Shown here piece after piece: positions 37,078 through 45,619 of a stretch of 64,000 nt of DNA. Each line of letters opens with the position of its first letter. Positions within the stretch are counted from its first letter, which is position 1. Below the pieces are notes generated by a model, which searched no databases, had not been told where the DNA came from, and worked only from the letters and a program-made list of their open reading frames with translations. The DNA is from Providencia rettgeri. GTDB lineage: Bacteria > Pseudomonadota > Gammaproteobacteria > Enterobacterales > Enterobacteriaceae. The stretch is taken from contig NZ_CP059348.1 of assembly GCF_013702265.1 (NCBI RefSeq), positions 2,046,001 through 2,110,000 on the forward strand, written 5' to 3'. A program made the translations under genes and the position numbers.

Positions 37078-38505
37078 TTAATTGGTAAAGCCTAAATAGA
37101 GATAAATGGCAAGTACGAAGCTTGCTGTTACTAATGCATAAGGCATTTGAGTACGGATATGTTCAATATGATCACAATCAGTGGCCATAGAGGCAACAAT
37201 GGCATCTGCAGAAATAGGTGAGGTCATGTCACCGAAAATAGATCCTGAAATGGCTGCGCCAATCATATATTCAATTGGCATATCGACGGATAACCCTAAT
37301 TGGACACCAATCGGGATCATAATGGCAAAGGTTCCCCATGAAGTCCCCGTAGCCAGCGACATAATGGCGCTAATGATAAAGATAAAGCCGATGGAGAATC
37401 CAGGCGCCATAATGCCTTGGGTAACCTCAGCAATATAGGCACCAGTATTCAGTTCAGAAGATACATTTCCCATTAGGAAAGCTAAAATCATAATTGAGCT
37501 GATTTTTAACATGCTGGCATAGCCAATAAATAGCTCTTTAAAGAAGCTATCAATATTTAATAGCCTTCTTCCGATAAACCAACAAAAAGAAACTGCGGTA
37601 CCGAACATAACGCCCCAATAAACGGACGTTGAGCCGCTCCCTTTGCTGAAATCACCATCACCTGTGATATATAAGGCCACAGGAACCATTAATACAGTCG
37701 AAAGAATTGGGATGAAAAAGTTCAAGGCTGAATGGGCATTTGGATGCTCAATAATTTCTTCTTCTTCATTTTTACGTGAAGATTCAGCTAATTTTCCTGC
37801 CATGAAATTTTCTTGATACTTCATTTCGGCTTTTTTCATTGGTCCCCACGAAATATTGGTGAACACATAGAATAAAATGGTGGCCAATGAGAGCCATGCC
37901 ATTAAGTTGTAGCCGATAGATTTAATTAAAATATCGAAGGGTTCACCCGAAATAAGACCTTGGGAAATTTGCACACCAATGAGACCCATAATCACCGCAC
38001 CCCAACCATTTATAATGGCGGATGAACAAACGGAAACACAGGCTGTTTGAATAAGATAGGACATCTTTTCTGGGGCAACGCCATATTGTCTGGCTAAATT
38101 CTTAGTGGATGCTCCCGCAACTAGTTGGTTAATGGAACTTTCAATAAAAATTAAGGCCGTGATGACAATGGCGAGTAATTGCGTCGCGGTTCTGTTCTTA
38201 ATTAATTTTGTTTTATTTGTCAGTAACTGAACTAATGCACGAACGCCACCTGTGACGACCACTAGGCGCATGATCCCACCAATCATGACCATAAAGACGA
38301 TGGTGCGAGTATTGCCAGCAGAAGAAAATGTATCGATGATGCCATCCACCGTTCCGCGAATACCGAGTAATACATTGTGGTCATTAATGACGGTAAAACC
38401 GACTAAAATACCGAGCATTAATGAAAGCATCACCTGTCGAGTGAGAATAGCCAAAAGGATAGTGACAATCGGCGTAATAATTGTCCAAATACCATAGTCG
38501 TGCAT
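37078..38505 (-). CDS. NhaC-family antiporter/transporter, linked to D-cysteine desulfhydrase
   Basis: The 475-residue protein has about eleven or twelve membrane helices and the NhaC-type halves containing FIESSINQLVAGASTKNLARQYG and SLATGTSWGTFAIMIPIGVQLG, with a hydrophilic loop of about 40 residues rich in E and K near residue 240. NhaC members exchange sodium for protons or exchange metabolites such as malate and lactate. Because it forms an operon with dcyD, uptake of a D-amino acid or cysteine-like compound is a reasonable guess. The ATG follows AAGGT. Confidence 0.88.
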   Translation of the reverse strand: MHDYGIWTIITPIVTILLAILTRQVMLSLMLGILVGFTVINDHNVLLGIRGTVDGIIDTFSSAGNTRTIVFMVMIGGIMRLVVVTGGVRALVQLLTNKTKLIKNRTATQLLAIVITALIFIESSINQLVAGASTKNLARQYGVAPEKMSYLIQTACVSVCSSAIINGWGAVIMGLIGVQISQGLISGEPFDILIKSIGYNLMAWLSLATILFYVFTNISWGPMKKAEMKYQENFMAGKLAESSRKNEEEEIIEHPNAHSALNFFIPILSTVLMVPVALYITGDGDFSKGSGSTSVYWGVMFGTAVSFCWFIGRRLLNIDSFFKELFIGYASMLKISSIMILAFLMGNVSSELNTGAYIAEVTQGIMAPGFSIGFIFIISAIMSLATGTSWGTFAIMIPIGVQLGLSVDMPIEYMIGAAISGSIFGDMTSPISADAIVASMATDCDHIEHIRTQMPYALVTASFVLAIYLYLGFTN

Positions 38506-38670
38506 GTGTTTACCTTGGATATTTTTATTGTATGACGTGTAGTTTGTAAGTATCAGGAAATCATAGCATTGATGGAAGTGGGCTGTCGGATATTTTCATT
38601 GTATTGCAGTAGATTGTTACAAAATCCATGCTAAAAGTCAGATAAACTGCAAGATTATGGTATTGAAGGG

Positions 38671-38695
38671 TACGCTATCTTTTGGAGATAGCGTA
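38671..38695. terminator. Hairpin downstream of GNAT gene 38706-39248
   Basis: TACGCTATCT (38671-38680) pairs perfectly with AGATAGCGTA (38686-38695) around five bases, ten bases after the GNAT stop on the minus strand. The minus-strand tail is not T-rich, so it may act as a 3' stabiliser or Rho-aided terminator. Confidence 0.6.
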
Positions 38696-38705
38696 ATAAG
38701 GGAAA

Positions 38706-39248
38706 TTAAATTTGAGATTGCCACTGTTGATAAGTGATACGACTAATTTCTTCTGTCTTTGTCTCGCCAATAAGCTCAATAAATTGTGGGCCTAATGTCG
38801 CATAATATTGAAAGCCACATTTTTCTTGAGCAATTTTAGATTGTTGATTGCCTTGGAAATAACCGCACCATAAATTATCCAGTTTGAGATTTTTAAATCC
38901 ATGTCGCATGATTTCTCGGATAGCTTCAGGAATAAACCCTTTTCCCCAAAATGGTACGCCTATCCAATAACTCACTTCAGCATCGTTATCCCCAATTGGA
39001 AAATTACTCTCTTTTCCGATAGATAAACCAATCAAGCCAATGGCTTTATTGTCCTCTTTTAATGCAACGGCAAATACACCATCACGCATGAAAATGGATT
39101 GAATAATTTTCGCACTTTCTTCGACGCTTTGGTGAGGTGGCCAGCCTGCAATAGGGCCGATGCGTTCGTCTTTTGCATAATGATAAAGGTCTGCCGCATC
39201 AGCAATATTCCAAGGGCGTAAAATCAGCCTTTGTGTATATAAAATCAT
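38706..39248 (-). CDS. GNAT-family acetyltransferase (RimJ/RimL type)
   Basis: The 180-residue protein starts with LYTQRLILRPWNIADAADLYHYAKDERIG, the RimJ/RimL-like signature, and has the acetyl-CoA loop in GVPFWGKGFIPEAIREIMRHGF, followed by NLWCGYFQGNQQSKIAQEKCGF. It could modify ribosomal protein N-termini or small molecules. It stands alone, divergent from the AraC gene across 193 bases. Confidence 0.87.
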   Translation of the reverse strand: MILYTQRLILRPWNIADAADLYHYAKDERIGPIAGWPPHQSVEESAKIIQSIFMRDGVFAVALKEDNKAIGLIGLSIGKESNFPIGDNDAEVSYWIGVPFWGKGFIPEAIREIMRHGFKNLKLDNLWCGYFQGNQQSKIAQEKCGFQYYATLGPQFIELIGETKTEEISRITYQQWQSQI

Positions 39249-39441
39249 GTTATTTTCTCTTAATTGCCTTGATAGTCATGCTACTTATTTTAGGTATTTA
39301 TTTGCTTCAGGTAAGGGTAAAATATAGGGAGTTTAGGTACTTTTGAAAACTAATATTTTGAAAATAGATATTATTGAAAATAACTGTGTAGAACCGGTCA
39401 ATAAAACGAGTGATGTGGGTGAAGCGAAGGTGGATTAAGTC

Positions 39442-40284
39442 ATGAAAGAGCTGCAGCAGCATCAATTTGTATGGGAAGGGGTAGTCAGCATTGGTTCGAC
39501 GACACTGGAAGGATTGCAAAATACAGTATTGTCTCCAGACTATGTGACGCTATGTATTTGTAGGCAAGGGGTTGGGATTTTCAATATTAATTTTAAGCGC
39601 TATGCCTTACGCAAAAATGAACTCTTTGTTTTGTATGATGACACTTTTGTTATGTTACAGAAGCGTTCTCGGAATTTTATTGTAGATTACATCCATATTG
39701 ATAAGACGTTTGCCACAGATATTGCATTTGTTTTACCTAATTCATTGTTTGCCTATTTTAATTTTCAACCACGTTTATCGATGTCACTGGTACAATCCAT
39801 ACTATTTTCACATTGGTATCAGCTATTTTTATATTACCAACAAGAACGTGCGGAGTATGGGAAATTACAATTACGCCAACATTTACAAAATCTATTTTTA
39901 GAAATTGCTAATCAAGTCAATCATGCACAATCCCATTTTTCAGATGAACGTAGCCGTAAATCACAATTATGTTGGCAATTTTGGGCATTAATAACCCAAC
40001 ATTGTAAACAGCAAAGAGAGGTTAAGTTCTATGCGAATCAACTTGCGATTACACCGTTTTATTTATCGCAAATTGTGAAGGACTTCTTCAATGACCCACC
40101 CAAGGCACTGATTGATAGACAAGTGGTTTTAGAAATTAAAGCACTGTTAGAGAGAGGAACGTTCACCATTCAAGGTATTGCTGATGAATTAAATTTTGAA
40201 GACACCTCGTATTTATGCCGCTATTTTAAGCGGCATACTGGCGCGACATTAAGTGAGTTTAGAAAACGAGTGAATAAGCATTAA
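39442..40284 (+). CDS. AraC-family regulator
   Basis: The 280-residue protein has an N-terminal cupin-like domain (residues 1-160; ICRQGVGIFNINFKRYALRKNELFVL fits the AraC sensing barrel) and two C-terminal helix-turn-helix motifs (YANQLAITPFYLSQIVKDFF and IQGIADELNFEDTSYLCRYFKRHTG). Ligand and targets are unknown; the divergent GNAT gene is a candidate. Its stop overlaps the stop of the convergent LysR gene in a shared TTAA. Confidence 0.9.
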   Translation: MKELQQHQFVWEGVVSIGSTTLEGLQNTVLSPDYVTLCICRQGVGIFNINFKRYALRKNELFVLYDDTFVMLQKRSRNFIVDYIHIDKTFATDIAFVLPNSLFAYFNFQPRLSMSLVQSILFSHWYQLFLYYQQERAEYGKLQLRQHLQNLFLEIANQVNHAQSHFSDERSRKSQLCWQFWALITQHCKQQREVKFYANQLAITPFYLSQIVKDFFNDPPKALIDRQVVLEIKALLERGTFTIQGIADELNFEDTSYLCRYFKRHTGATLSEFRKRVNKH

Positions 40285-41180
40285 CTCGGATCGATTTTTG
40301 TCGAATGCTTTTTAATAAAATCAATAAAACAGCGAAGCCTTGGTGAAACGGCTTGGTTACGATAATAGACAGCATTAATCGGCTGTTTCATTGTTATTGT
40401 TTTTTGTTCGAGCACTTTCACGAGTCCACCATTGGCAAAAGCATCTAAGCTTACAAAGTCGGAAGAAGAGAGAATACCCGTTCCTTGCAGCGCTAAATGA
40501 TGGAGTACTTCACCACTGGCGCAGGCGATATGGGGGATAATTTTGAGTAAGCTGCCATCAGTGTTTTCGAGTGGCCAATAATTTAATGACTCTGGTGTTG
40601 TGAAACCCAGTAAACAATGCTTATGGAGATCCTCTATCGTTTCCGGTATTCCATATTTTTCTAAGTAAGCGGGGCTAGCAACTAGCCTTTTCTGGGTATA
40701 ACCCAATAGTGTTGCACTGAGTGAAGAATCCTTTAATGTGCCAATTCTAAACGCCACATCCGTCTTTTTCTCTAATAGGTTTGTCACACCTTCATAGTTA
40801 TTTATTTCTAACTCAACTTGGGGATATCGTTCATAAAATAGAGGGATCAACGGAACGATTACATGGGTTAAAAACGGGGTAGAAGCATCAATGCGTAGCT
40901 TGCCTGATGGAATCGATTGGCGAGCGGATAGCAAATCTTCGGCTTCTTGAGCTAGCCGGACTATTTCTCGCGCTTTTTGCAAAAATGCGGCACCTTCATC
41001 ACTGAGTTTGATGGCGCGAGTGGTTCGGTAAAGTAGCGTGGTTTTGACTTTCTCTTCTAAACGCAATAATGCGCGACTCACGGTGGATATCGTCATGCAT
41101 TGCTGGTCGGCTGCCGCTGTAATAGAGCCGTAATCGACTACGCTGATAAATGTTTGGAGCTCTTCTAATGTGATTTTCAT
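40281..41180 (-). CDS. LysR-family regulator divergent from ydhP
   Basis: The protein has 299 residues from the ATG at 41180 (MKITLEELQTFISVVDYGSITAAADQ); the frame continues 50 codons upstream into the control region, but that part is unlike a LysR start. The helix-turn-helix QCMTISTVSRALLRLEEKV and the DmlR/AaeR-type phrase LRIDASTPFLTHVIVPLIPLFYERYPQVELEI are clear. It is divergent from the ydhP-like MFS gene and probably controls it. Confidence 0.87.
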   Translation of the reverse strand: MKITLEELQTFISVVDYGSITAAADQQCMTISTVSRALLRLEEKVKTTLLYRTTRAIKLSDEGAAFLQKAREIVRLAQEAEDLLSARQSIPSGKLRIDASTPFLTHVIVPLIPLFYERYPQVELEINNYEGVTNLLEKKTDVAFRIGTLKDSSLSATLLGYTQKRLVASPAYLEKYGIPETIEDLHKHCLLGFTTPESLNYWPLENTDGSLLKIIPHIACASGEVLHHLALQGTGILSSSDFVSLDAFANGGLVKVLEQKTITMKQPINAVYYRNQAVSPRLRCFIDFIKKHSTKIDPS

Positions 41181-41245
41181 TATTGCATTTCTCGCAAAAG
41201 TTATTCTCACCATAATGGGTTTTTCAACCTCTTTCAATATGGAAG

Positions 41246-41263
41246 AATTGCCGCCGGTCAATT
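41246..41263. promoter_or_regulatory. Putative LysR box upstream of ydhP-like gene
   Basis: AATTG (41246-41250) and CAATT (41259-41263) flank eight bases and include a T-N11-A pattern, the core of LysR sites. It lies 25 bases before the MFS start. Confidence 0.4.
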
Positions 41264-41287
41264 GAGATTGGTTTATAAGGCATAAAA

Positions 41288-42472
41288 ATGAGAATAAACA
41301 CAGCATTGCTCGCGTTATCCGTTGGCGCATTCGCCATTGGTATTACCGAATTTTCTCCGATGGGAATGCTTCCCTATATCGCTGAAAATCTTAATGAAAG
41401 CATTCCTTCTGTCGGTGCGATTGTGGTGATTTATGCGCTGGGAGTGATGATTGGAGCACCGATCATGACGCTATTATTAGTGAGTAAGCGTCCAAAGGTT
41501 GCGTTGGTTTTTTTAATGGCGATTTTCACGGTGGGGAATTTATTATCGGGTTTAGCGCCTAACTTGGTGACGCTGTCACTTTCAAGGTTGATTACTAGCC
41601 TAAATCACGGAGCATTTTTTGGTTTAGGTGCCATTGTGGCGGCTAGTGTGGTACCTGCTGGTAAACAAGCGAGTGCGATTGCAGCGATGTTTATGGGATT
41701 GACCATTGCGGGTATTGGTGGAGTTCCATTAGTCACTAAAATAACGCAATTAATCGGTTGGCGTGAAGCATTCTATTTAATTTCGGGTATTGGATTGCTC
41801 ACGATCGCCAGTTTAATTTTTGCTATTCCTGCGCATTTACAAGGTAGCCAGGTTAACGTTAAAAATGAATTGCGTATTTTAAGACGCCCATTAGTGATGT
41901 TAGGTATGTTATCGACGGTACTCGGAGCAAGTGCAATGTTTACCTTGTATACGTTTATAACACCAATGTTGATGAATTTCATTCAGGCATCGGACCAGAC
42001 AATTACAATGATGTTAATGGTCATTGGTGTTGGTTTTAGTATCGGTAATTATCTTGGTGGTTATTTTGCGGATAAGAACTTATATCCAACGTTATTAACT
42101 TTGTTTGTATTATCGGCAATAAGCATGGTGATATTCCCAATAATTGCGACAAACATCGCTGGGGCTACCGTGGGTTTATTATTCTGGAGTATTGTTAGTT
42201 TTGCACTTGTTCCACCCATTCAAATTTTAGTGATGAATGCGGCTGTTGGCGCACAAGCGCTAGCATCTTCCGTGAATATTGGCGCATTTAATTTGGGAAA
42301 TGCCATTGGAGCGGCTGTTGGTGCGGCGATTTTATCCCATGGTTACAGCTACACGACGATGAGTTTTATGGGAGCATTATTGGCGATAGTCGGGTTTATA
42401 GTGATTTTGCTGATCGTACGTCGGAAAAATAGCGAAACACAAACGCAGGACGTAATGTGTAGTGCGAATTAA
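41288..42472 (+). CDS. ydhP: YdhP-like MFS transporter (DHA1 family)
   Basis: The 394-residue protein has twelve membrane helices. The N-terminus LLALSVGAFAIGITEFSPMGMLPYIA, TLSLSRLITSLNHGAFFGLGAIVAASVVP and SSVNIGAFNLGNAIGAAVGAAIL follow E. coli YdhP (389 residues) closely. DHA1 members export drugs, arabinose-like sugars or purines; YdhP's own substrate is unsettled. The ATG at 41288 follows TAAGG. It is paired with the divergent LysR gene and followed 76 bases later by the Ada-like gene. Confidence 0.88.
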   Translation: MRINTALLALSVGAFAIGITEFSPMGMLPYIAENLNESIPSVGAIVVIYALGVMIGAPIMTLLLVSKRPKVALVFLMAIFTVGNLLSGLAPNLVTLSLSRLITSLNHGAFFGLGAIVAASVVPAGKQASAIAAMFMGLTIAGIGGVPLVTKITQLIGWREAFYLISGIGLLTIASLIFAIPAHLQGSQVNVKNELRILRRPLVMLGMLSTVLGASAMFTLYTFITPMLMNFIQASDQTITMMLMVIGVGFSIGNYLGGYFADKNLYPTLLTLFVLSAISMVIFPIIATNIAGATVGLLFWSIVSFALVPPIQILVMNAAVGAQALASSVNIGAFNLGNAIGAAVGAAILSHGYSYTTMSFMGALLAIVGFIVILLIVRRKNSETQTQDVMCSAN

Positions 42473-42548
42473 AAAGCAAGGTTTGGAGTGTTCGACATAT
42501 AATAACCAGAGATACTGATCTCGGTGAAATCAGTAAAGGGTTAAATAT

Positions 42549-43613
42549 ATGTCGACGAAAAATCAATGGGTCACAGATGAGCAGCGCTGGAATGCGCTGA
42601 AACTACGAGATAAAACCGCAGATGGTTATTTTGTGTATGGTGTGAAAACATCGAAACTTTATAACCATCCATCCGCTGCGGGACGATTACCGAAGAGAGA
42701 TAATGTGCTGTTTTTTGATAATGAACAGCAAGCGATAGCGCAGGGATTTCATTCGGGAAAACGTCGTCGTCATGAAATGTCACAGCAAGCTCAGTTTTAT
42801 CAAGAAAAAATTGAACTTGCTTGCCGGTATATTGAGCAAAATACCCAGAAATATACATTGGCTGAGTTAGCTGATTATGTCGGAATAAGCCCGTTTCATT
42901 TTCATCGATTATTTAAATTACAAACTGGGTTAACGCCTAAAGCCTATCGCGATGCTTATCTTCATCAAAAAGTACAAACGCAATTGCAGGAAAATGAGCG
43001 GATCACTGATGCCATTTATGATGCGGGTTTTCATTCGAACAGTCGTTTTTATGAAACAGCTAATTCGCGATTGGGGATGACGCCGACAGCATGGAAATCA
43101 GGTGGTGAAGGGAGCCAAATCTATTTTGCTCTGGCAGTTTGCTCGCTAGGAAATGTACTGGTTGCACAAAGTCCGATAGGCATTTGTGCGATTTTATTCG
43201 GCGATGACCCTGAGCAATTGCTAAATAACTTACAAGATAAATTTCCCCATGCTCAGTTGATTGGTGGAAATAAAGCATTCGACCAAGTGGTTTCTAAAGT
43301 TATTGGGTTTATTGAAGCTCCAGAAATAGGTTTTGATCTTCCTTTGGATATTCGAGGAACTGCATTTCAGCAACGAGTGTGGCAAATATTAAGAAACATT
43401 CCTGTTGGGGAAACGGTGAGCTATCGTGAAATTGCAGAAAAGATGGGTGCACCTAAATCGTTTAGAGCAGTGGCGAATGCATGTGGTGCGAACATGCTAG
43501 CGGTGGCGATCCCATGCCATCGAGTGGTGAGAACGGATGGTGGGTTATCGGGATATCGCTGGGGGATCGATCGCAAGCGCGCATTATTGCTAAAAGAATC
43601 GGCGAAAAAATAA
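42549..43613 (+). CDS. ada: Ada-like regulator/O6-methylguanine methyltransferase lacking the N-terminal zinc cysteines
   Basis: The 354-residue protein has the full Ada length and order: N-Ada domain (residues 8-76), AraC-type helix-turn-helix (about 85-185, ISPFHFHRLFKLQTGLTPKAYRDA) and a C-terminal methyltransferase domain with the acceptor cysteine C323 in PCHRVV. In E. coli Ada, C38, C42, C69 and C72 bind zinc and C38 takes methyl from phosphotriesters, which switches Ada into an activator. The aligned residues here are N39, A43, G70 and R73 (YNHPSA and SGKRRR), so none remains. The rest of that domain is still alignable (RWNALKLRDKTADGYFVYGVKTSKL). Guanine repair should persist; methyl-phosphotriester sensing should not. 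Confidence 0.93.
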   Translation: MSTKNQWVTDEQRWNALKLRDKTADGYFVYGVKTSKLYNHPSAAGRLPKRDNVLFFDNEQQAIAQGFHSGKRRRHEMSQQAQFYQEKIELACRYIEQNTQKYTLAELADYVGISPFHFHRLFKLQTGLTPKAYRDAYLHQKVQTQLQENERITDAIYDAGFHSNSRFYETANSRLGMTPTAWKSGGEGSQIYFALAVCSLGNVLVAQSPIGICAILFGDDPEQLLNNLQDKFPHAQLIGGNKAFDQVVSKVIGFIEAPEIGFDLPLDIRGTAFQQRVWQILRNIPVGETVSYREIAEKMGAPKSFRAVANACGANMLAVAIPCHRVVRTDGGLSGYRWGIDRKRALLLKESAKK

Positions 43614-43736
43614 TAAAGCCTGTTTTGAAAAAGAATAAAGCTGCGCCAAGATTGCTATTGTCGCAGCAATTTTTAATATAAAAAGCATATATATTCTCTA
43701 ATTAGATAGTTTGTTTTGAAATTAAATTATATTTTG

Positions 43737-43850
43737 CTATTTATTATAGTATGCAGTTTCTGTTTTATACCCTTCAAAAATTAATTTAATTAAAATCGTT
43801 TTGGTTTTTTTAAATAAACCCTTAGATTTTTTGGTTTTTATATTTTTCAT
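43737..43850 (-). CDS. Small basic protein, 37 residues, unrecognised
   Basis: An ATG at 43850 follows AAGG at seven bases, and the frame reads 37 codons to a TAG. The product starts MKNIKTKKSKGLFKKTKTIL and ends EGYKTETAYYNK: a lysine-rich first half, a short hydrophobic stretch (ILIKLIF) and an acidic-aromatic tail. Codon choice is AT-rich but regular and the ribosome-binding site is good, in a 493-base gap that has no other gene. I cannot name a family; enterobacterial small proteins of this type exist. It could be membrane-associated. Confidence 0.55.
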   Translation of the reverse strand: MKNIKTKKSKGLFKKTKTILIKLIFEGYKTETAYYNK

Positions 43851-44024
43851 GTTTTTTCCTTATAAATAATGACGTTACCCACCGAAAGATGAAAGTGATT
43901 GGTTGGGCTAATATAAATTTTGGGTATGGTTTGCCCTTTATGTTTTTTTCATATTCCATAAATGAAATCCTATTGCTGTATTTTGTTTATTTAGCTTCGC
44001 ATGAGAAATTGACTTAAAAAAGTG

Positions 44025-44085
44025 ACAGATTGGTTTTTTTGTAAAATACAGATCATCTCGGAGAAATCTGTATTACATTACAGAT
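44025..44085. promoter_or_regulatory. Cluster of ACAGAT half-sites upstream of a MocR gene, putative operator
   Basis: ACAGAT occurs at 44025-44030, 44048-44053 and 44080-44085, and its complement ATCTGT at 44066-44071. The middle two sit in a perfect dyad, ATACAGAT (44046-44053) and ATCTGTAT (44066-44073), 12 bases apart. Half-site spacings are near two helical turns. This suits autoregulation by the MocR protein that starts at 44116. Confidence 0.55.
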
Positions 44086-44115
44086 ACGGGATTCGATTTT
44101 AAGGAAATGAGTGCG

Positions 44116-45522
44116 ATGCTCTATAAACAAATAGCTCAAATGCTGCAGAGCAAAATCCATCGAGGGGAGTTTCTTGGTGGGGAGAAAATGCCGTCGGTAC
44201 GTGATATTAGTCGCTGCCATGATGTGAGCATCACCACGGCTCAACTGGCTTATCGTGAACTGGAACGGTGTCAGCTCATTTATGCAGTACCGAAATCGGG
44301 TTATTTTGTGATCCCTGAAAAGGCCACGGCACCATTGCCTAAAGTGGCTAACTATATTCAAAAGCCTGTTCATATTGATAAATGGAACCCAACGATGGAC
44401 TTCCTGCGTGTTGAAGAGCGTGCAGGAGTCACATCATTATCGTGTGCGGTACCTAATATTGCAGATAAAACCTTAGAACCGCTATGGCAAGAAATGAATA
44501 TGGTGGCGCGACGTCGTAATCCGCTAACACTTGAGTATGATAGCTTACAAGGGTTAGCAGCACTCAGGGAGCAAATCTATCATGTGTCCGATTATCGTCA
44601 GTCATTTACCCCCGATGATATCGTGACAACTACCAGTGCCCATCAATCACTTTCTATTGCAATTCAAGCATGTACGCAAGCTAATGATGTGGTTGCTGTT
44701 GAATCACCGACGTTTCCTGGATTATTGCAAACGCTTTATGGGCTGGGCCGTAAAATCATCGAAATTCCAGTTGATCCCCAAACAGGGATTAACTTGGATA
44801 GGTTAGAAGAAGCTTTCCAATGTTGGCAGGTCAAAGCGGTGGTGGTCACGCCGACGTGCAATAACCCGATGGGCAGTATTATGCCGGAAAAGAATAAGCA
44901 AAGGTTGCTCGAGATGACTAATCGATATCAAGGTACAGTTATCGAGAATGATTGCCTAGCACCTCTTGCTTATGCCTATCCGCGACCGTCAACGATCCAA
45001 TCTCTGGATACCGAAGGTCATGTGATTCTGTGCAGTTCATTTTCTAAAACCGTTGCACCGGGCACACGGACGGGGTGGATCATCCCCGGTAAATACAAAG
45101 AGAAAGTTATGCACTTAAAATACTTATCGCATTGTTCTGGCGAAGTTTTTATGCAGCAAGTGATGAGTAATTTCTTAAAAGAAGGGCACTATTTTTTGCA
45201 TTTACGCCGAATGCGTCAGCAATATCGTGAATTACAGTGCCAATATCGAGAATTAGTTGAAACACATTTTCCTGCTAATACTCGAATTTCTCGCCCTCAA
45301 GGTGGATTTTCATTATGGGTCGAGCATCCTGCCACAGATACGTCGAAATTGATGGAGATTTTGCATCGCAATAAAGTGACGGTATTGACGGGGGCCCACT
45401 TTGCTACAGGCGATTGTTACCCAAACCATCTGCGTATTAACTATGCTTTAGAACTGATCCCAAGACGGCGCAACGCGATAAAAATTCTCGGGGAAACTTT
45501 AAAAATGAGCATGCTGAAATAG
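44116..45522 (+). CDS. MocR-type regulator (YdcR-like)
   Basis: The protein has about 468 residues from the ATG at 44116, ten bases after AAGGA; an ATG three codons earlier abuts the AAGGAA and is less likely. The winged helix covers residues 1-65 (GEKMPSVRDISRCHDVSITTAQLAYREL), and the aminotransferase-like domain has PLP lysine K311 in SSFSKTVAPGTRTGW. Length and phrasing (AVPKSGYFV, QGGFSLWVEHP) resemble E. coli YdcR. It is not divergent from a transporter; the ydeE gene converges on it. A cluster of ACAGAT sites lies upstream. Confidence 0.88.
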   Translation: MLYKQIAQMLQSKIHRGEFLGGEKMPSVRDISRCHDVSITTAQLAYRELERCQLIYAVPKSGYFVIPEKATAPLPKVANYIQKPVHIDKWNPTMDFLRVEERAGVTSLSCAVPNIADKTLEPLWQEMNMVARRRNPLTLEYDSLQGLAALREQIYHVSDYRQSFTPDDIVTTTSAHQSLSIAIQACTQANDVVAVESPTFPGLLQTLYGLGRKIIEIPVDPQTGINLDRLEEAFQCWQVKAVVVTPTCNNPMGSIMPEKNKQRLLEMTNRYQGTVIENDCLAPLAYAYPRPSTIQSLDTEGHVILCSSFSKTVAPGTRTGWIIPGKYKEKVMHLKYLSHCSGEVFMQQVMSNFLKEGHYFLHLRRMRQQYRELQCQYRELVETHFPANTRISRPQGGFSLWVEHPATDTSKLMEILHRNKVTVLTGAHFATGDCYPNHLRINYALELIPRRRNAIKILGETLKMSMLK

Positions 45523-45529
45523 GGCGGAA

Positions 45530-45569
45530 ATAGAAAAAAGAAACCCGCTAATAATAGCTATTAGCGGGT
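45530..45569 (-). terminator. Terminator shared by ydeE and the MocR gene
   Basis: ACCCGCTAATA (45543-45553) pairs perfectly with TATTAGCGGGT (45559-45569) around five bases. On the minus strand it runs into TTTCTTTTTTC, a good tail for ydeE; on the plus strand there is no T run. Confidence 0.85.
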
Positions 45570-45619
45570 AATTAAACATAAGGAATATTATTTATACAGC
45601 AAACTACGTTTACCGCAGT

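Larger units (their letters stand above)
43614..44115. other. AT-rich gap between ada-like and MocR genes
   Basis: Apart from the small minus-strand ORF at 43737-43850 and the ACAGAT cluster at 44025-44085, these bases hold only A/T-rich sequence with T runs. Promoters of the small ORF and of the MocR gene should lie between 43860 and 44060. There is no clear hairpin terminator for the ada-like gene. Confidence 0.5.

Noticed and set aside
43481-43681. Plus-strand open frame overlapping the end of the ada-like gene
   Set aside because: Two thirds lie inside the methyltransferase domain in another frame; no start signal.
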